Below, one piece after another: positions 5,208-6,704 of a stretch of 6,704 nt of DNA. A program made the position numbers and the translations under genes. The notes below the pieces were generated by a model. That model was not told the DNA's origin. It did no database searches and saw nothing but the letters and a program-made list of their open reading frames with translations. This DNA comes from Spirochaetaceae bacterium. Lineage in GTDB: Bacteria > Spirochaetota > Spirochaetia > Treponematales > Breznakiellaceae. The DNA is taken from positions 1 to 6,704 of the forward strand of contig JAIRPM010000077.1 of NCBI GenBank assembly GCA_031257075.1, given 5' to 3'. How positions within the stretch are numbered: the stretch's first letter is position 1; every line of letters begins with the position of its first letter.

Positions 5208-6377
5208 GTGAATAAAAAGGATAAACCTAATCTATTTGCGCAGGCTGTTGTTGTTATACTGATAGCAGTTTTTGTTATGCTGATAGGATGGACGCTGGTA
5301 TCACGCCGTTCTGAAAGCAGGAACCAGCAGAGTTCAGGATTTGCGCCGGGTAGCGCCCCGGGAGCCGGACCAAGCGGCGCTCCAGGTTCCATGCAAAGCG
5401 GCGCTCCAAGTTCCGGGCAACCTGCCGCTCAGGCCGGCGGACGAAGCGGCGGTTCCGGGCAAAACGGCGCTCAGGCCGGCGGACGGGGCGCTCCAGGAGC
5501 CGGGCAAAATGCTGCCGCTCCGGGTTCCGGGCGAAGCGCCCAGGGAGCCGCGCAAAACGGCGCTCAGGCCGGCGGGCGGCCTTCGAGAATAACGGTGCGC
5601 ACACAAACGGTAGCATTGGGCAGCCTCGAAAATACCATTGTTGTAAACGGCGACGTTCAGGCGTTACGGCAAGTGCAAATTTACCCTATTACCGGCGGCA
5701 AAATTACACAGCAGCCGGTGCGTATCGGAGAGCGCGTCCGGCAAGGGCAGATAATTGCCGTCATTGACCCTTCCCGCCCGGGTGAAATATACCAGACCAG
5801 TCCCGTCCGCTCCACTATAAACGGGACGCTTCTGCAACTTCCCTACAACATGGGCGACCAGATAACCGCGTCGCAGGCAATAGCCGTTGTCGGCGATCTT
5901 TCCAGCCTAGTGGTAGAAACTTTTGTCCCGGAGCGCTTTTCGCAAGCAATGCGCACAGGGCTTAGCGCTGAAATTTCCTTAGATTCCCTGCCGAATGAAG
6001 TGTTTCAGGCTAAAATTAGCGAAACAAGCCCCATAATTAACCCCGCAAGCCGCACGCTTCATATTAAACTGGTTTTTGTAAAACCCGACCCCCGTATCAA
6101 AAGCGGTATGTTCGCAACCATTAGCCTGGTAACAGCCTCCCGTTCAAACATTCCTGTACTGCCCCGCGAAGCGGTGATAAACACCTACGGGACGTGGATA
6201 GTTTTTGTAATTGACAATACCGGTAATGCGCCTGTCGCCCGCCGCCGTGAAATCGCAACAGGCATGGAAAACGAAACATTGATTGAAGTAAGCAGCGGCC
6301 TCAAAAGCGGCGAAATCGTTGTCATTTCCGGGCAAAATTTCCTTTCCGATGGCGATGCTGTCAGGATACTTGAATAA
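5208..6377 (+). CDS. Periplasmic adaptor (RND-type membrane fusion protein) without alpha-hairpin, with a long low-complexity linker
   Basis: Adaptors of this family bridge an inner-membrane pump to an outer-membrane channel. The 389-residue product has a short basic N-terminus, one membrane anchor at about 11-31 and no lipobox Cys. A Gly/Ala/Gln/Ser/Pro linker follows at about 42-127. The adaptor core starts at RITVRTQTVALGSLENTIVV. The first lipoyl half is GGKITQQPVRIGERVRQGQIIAVID (163-187) and the second is about 197-230 (STINGTLLQLPYNMGDQI). A beta-barrel follows at about 233-309 and a membrane-proximal domain to the end. Only about 10 residues join the two lipoyl halves, so the usual coiled hairpin is absent, as in Borrelia BesA. 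The GTG start has no clear Shine-Dalgarno site; an upstream in-frame TAA at 5175 and the need to keep the anchor make it the best choice. No pump gene follows. A role in drug or metabolite efflux is inferred from the family only. Confidence 0.85.
   Translation: MNKKDKPNLFAQAVVVILIAVFVMLIGWTLVSRRSESRNQQSSGFAPGSAPGAGPSGAPGSMQSGAPSSGQPAAQAGGRSGGSGQNGAQAGGRGAPGAGQNAAAPGSGRSAQGAAQNGAQAGGRPSRITVRTQTVALGSLENTIVVNGDVQALRQVQIYPITGGKITQQPVRIGERVRQGQIIAVIDPSRPGEIYQTSPVRSTINGTLLQLPYNMGDQITASQAIAVVGDLSSLVVETFVPERFSQAMRTGLSAEISLDSLPNEVFQAKISETSPIINPASRTLHIKLVFVKPDPRIKSGMFATISLVTASRSNIPVLPREAVINTYGTWIVFVIDNTGNAPVARRREIATGMENETLIEVSSGLKSGEIVVISGQNFLSDGDAVRILE
5331..5588 (+). repeat. GC-rich in-frame repeat region encoding the adaptor's linker
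   Basis: This stretch is visibly richer in G and C than its surroundings and is built from diverged in-frame units. GCTCAGGCCGGCGGACG occurs at 5427-5443 and 5469-5485, and with one change at 5562-5578. The last two copies belong to a 24-bp exact match (5459-5482 and 5552-5575), 93 bp apart. A second unit of about 19 bp recurs at 5372-5390 and 5396-5414, 24 bp apart. All spacings are multiples of three. The encoded motifs include AQAGGR, GQNGAQAGGR and SGAPGS, and the segment should be disordered and flexible. Slippage or recombination between copies could change its length without a frameshift. Confidence 0.85.
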
Positions 6378-6398
6378 AACGCAAAAGCATGCAGCATA

Positions 6399-6427
6399 TT
6401 GAGGGCGCGGCGCGGCGGCACTATACT
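6399..6427 (+). promoter_or_regulatory. Promoter candidate for the creD-like gene
   Basis: TTGAGG at 6399-6404 and TATACT at 6422-6427 are separated by exactly 17 bp; the -10 matches consensus at five of six positions and the -35 at four. The spacer is very GC-rich. Transcription would start near 6434, just before the ribosome site AAGGGG at 6437-6442. This suggests that the creD-like gene can be expressed apart from the adaptor gene upstream. Confidence 0.5.
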
Positions 6428-6447
6428 TCTCTTTGCAAGGGGTTTTT

Positions 6448-6704
6448 ATGAATACCGAAAAAAAAGAGTCGTTCAAAAAATTTACAAAGGGATACACATT
6501 TAAGGCGCTCGTTATCGCGGCGCTCGTGCTGCTCCTCTTAATTCCGCTTTCGATGATAGGCGGACTCGTGCGCGACCGCGAACGGACGGCGCGGGAGGCG
6601 GAATCCGGCATTATGGAAGCATGGGGCGGCGAACTTGTCCTTGCCGGCCCCGTGCTTGTGTTCCCGGGCAGCGAGCGTGTAACAACGCGCACGCAAACCG
6701 AAAA
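6448..6704 (+). CDS. creD: CreD-family inner-membrane protein, N-terminal part (runs off the window)
   Basis: Only the first 85 codons are present, and the frame is open to the window edge. The start ATG has AAGGGG (6437-6442) 5 nt upstream. After a lysine-rich N-terminus comes a membrane segment at about 19-38 (ALVIAALVLLLLIPLSMIGG). It is followed by LVRDRERTAREAESGIMEAW and then GGELVLAGPVLVFP. This order matches the CreD family: first helix ending LLLIP, then a charged stretch with RxRE, then the G-P-[LV]-[LIV]-P strand. CreD is an inner-membrane protein linked in E. coli to the CreBC two-component system and to colicin E2 tolerance; its molecular activity is not established. No creB or creC is visible. 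Full-length proteins are about 450 residues, so most of the gene lies outside. Confidence 0.82.
   Translation, partial: MNTEKKESFKKFTKGYTFKALVIAALVLLLLIPLSMIGGLVRDRERTAREAESGIMEAWGGELVLAGPVLVFPGSERVTTRTQTE

Noticed and set aside
5275..5616. Open frames in several other phases over the linker repeats of the adaptor gene.
   Set aside because: GC-rich repeats with a multiple-of-three period keep all frames open; only the frame carrying the membrane anchor and adaptor core makes sense.
6144..6692. A 182-codon - strand open frame across the adaptor end and creD start.
   Set aside because: It is antisense to two recognisable genes and has no family features.

Overview
The window is bacterial DNA of roughly even GC content. 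All genes are on the + strand and tightly packed. It is probably from a spirochete, plausibly a host-associated Treponema. The main reason is that the adaptor protein at 5208-6377 lacks the alpha-helical hairpin of most RND adaptors, as the Borrelia adaptor BesA also does. A three-gene sugar importer without its own ATPase fits but is not specific. This taxonomic reading is inference and not certain.

Layout: (1) 1-172 is a leader with inverted repeats, a plausible sigma70 promoter and a strong Shine-Dalgarno site. (2) 173-3261 is a CUT1-type carbohydrate ABC importer: a lipoprotein binding protein and two permeases. The binding protein is separated from the permeases by a GC-rich hairpin cluster (1504-1554). 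The permeases overlap by 4 bp, and the unit ends in a clear intrinsic terminator (3275-3324). (3) 3413-5148 carries pstA and pstB of the high-affinity phosphate importer, behind their own promoter candidate. pstS, pstC and phoU are not next to them. (4) 5208-6377 encodes a membrane-anchored periplasmic adaptor (membrane fusion protein) with a long Gly/Ala/Gln/Ser linker, and no RND pump gene follows. (5) From 6448 to the window edge is the start of a CreD-family inner-membrane protein with its own promoter candidate.

How the genes work together: the sugar importer genes form one unit whose lipoprotein captures a carbohydrate of unknown identity and hands it to the permease pair. The ATPase must come from elsewhere in the genome. 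PstA and PstB would be the second permease and the ATPase of a phosphate importer whose PstC and PstS lie outside the window. The adaptor and CreD genes are envelope functions whose partners are not visible.

I see no convincing undescribed multi-gene system. The points most worth a second look are a roughly 40-residue basic insertion in PstA, the hairpin-less adaptor with its repeat-built linker, the split pst gene set, and the hairpin cluster between the binding-protein and permease genes. No tRNA, rRNA, CRISPR array or insertion sequence was recognised.
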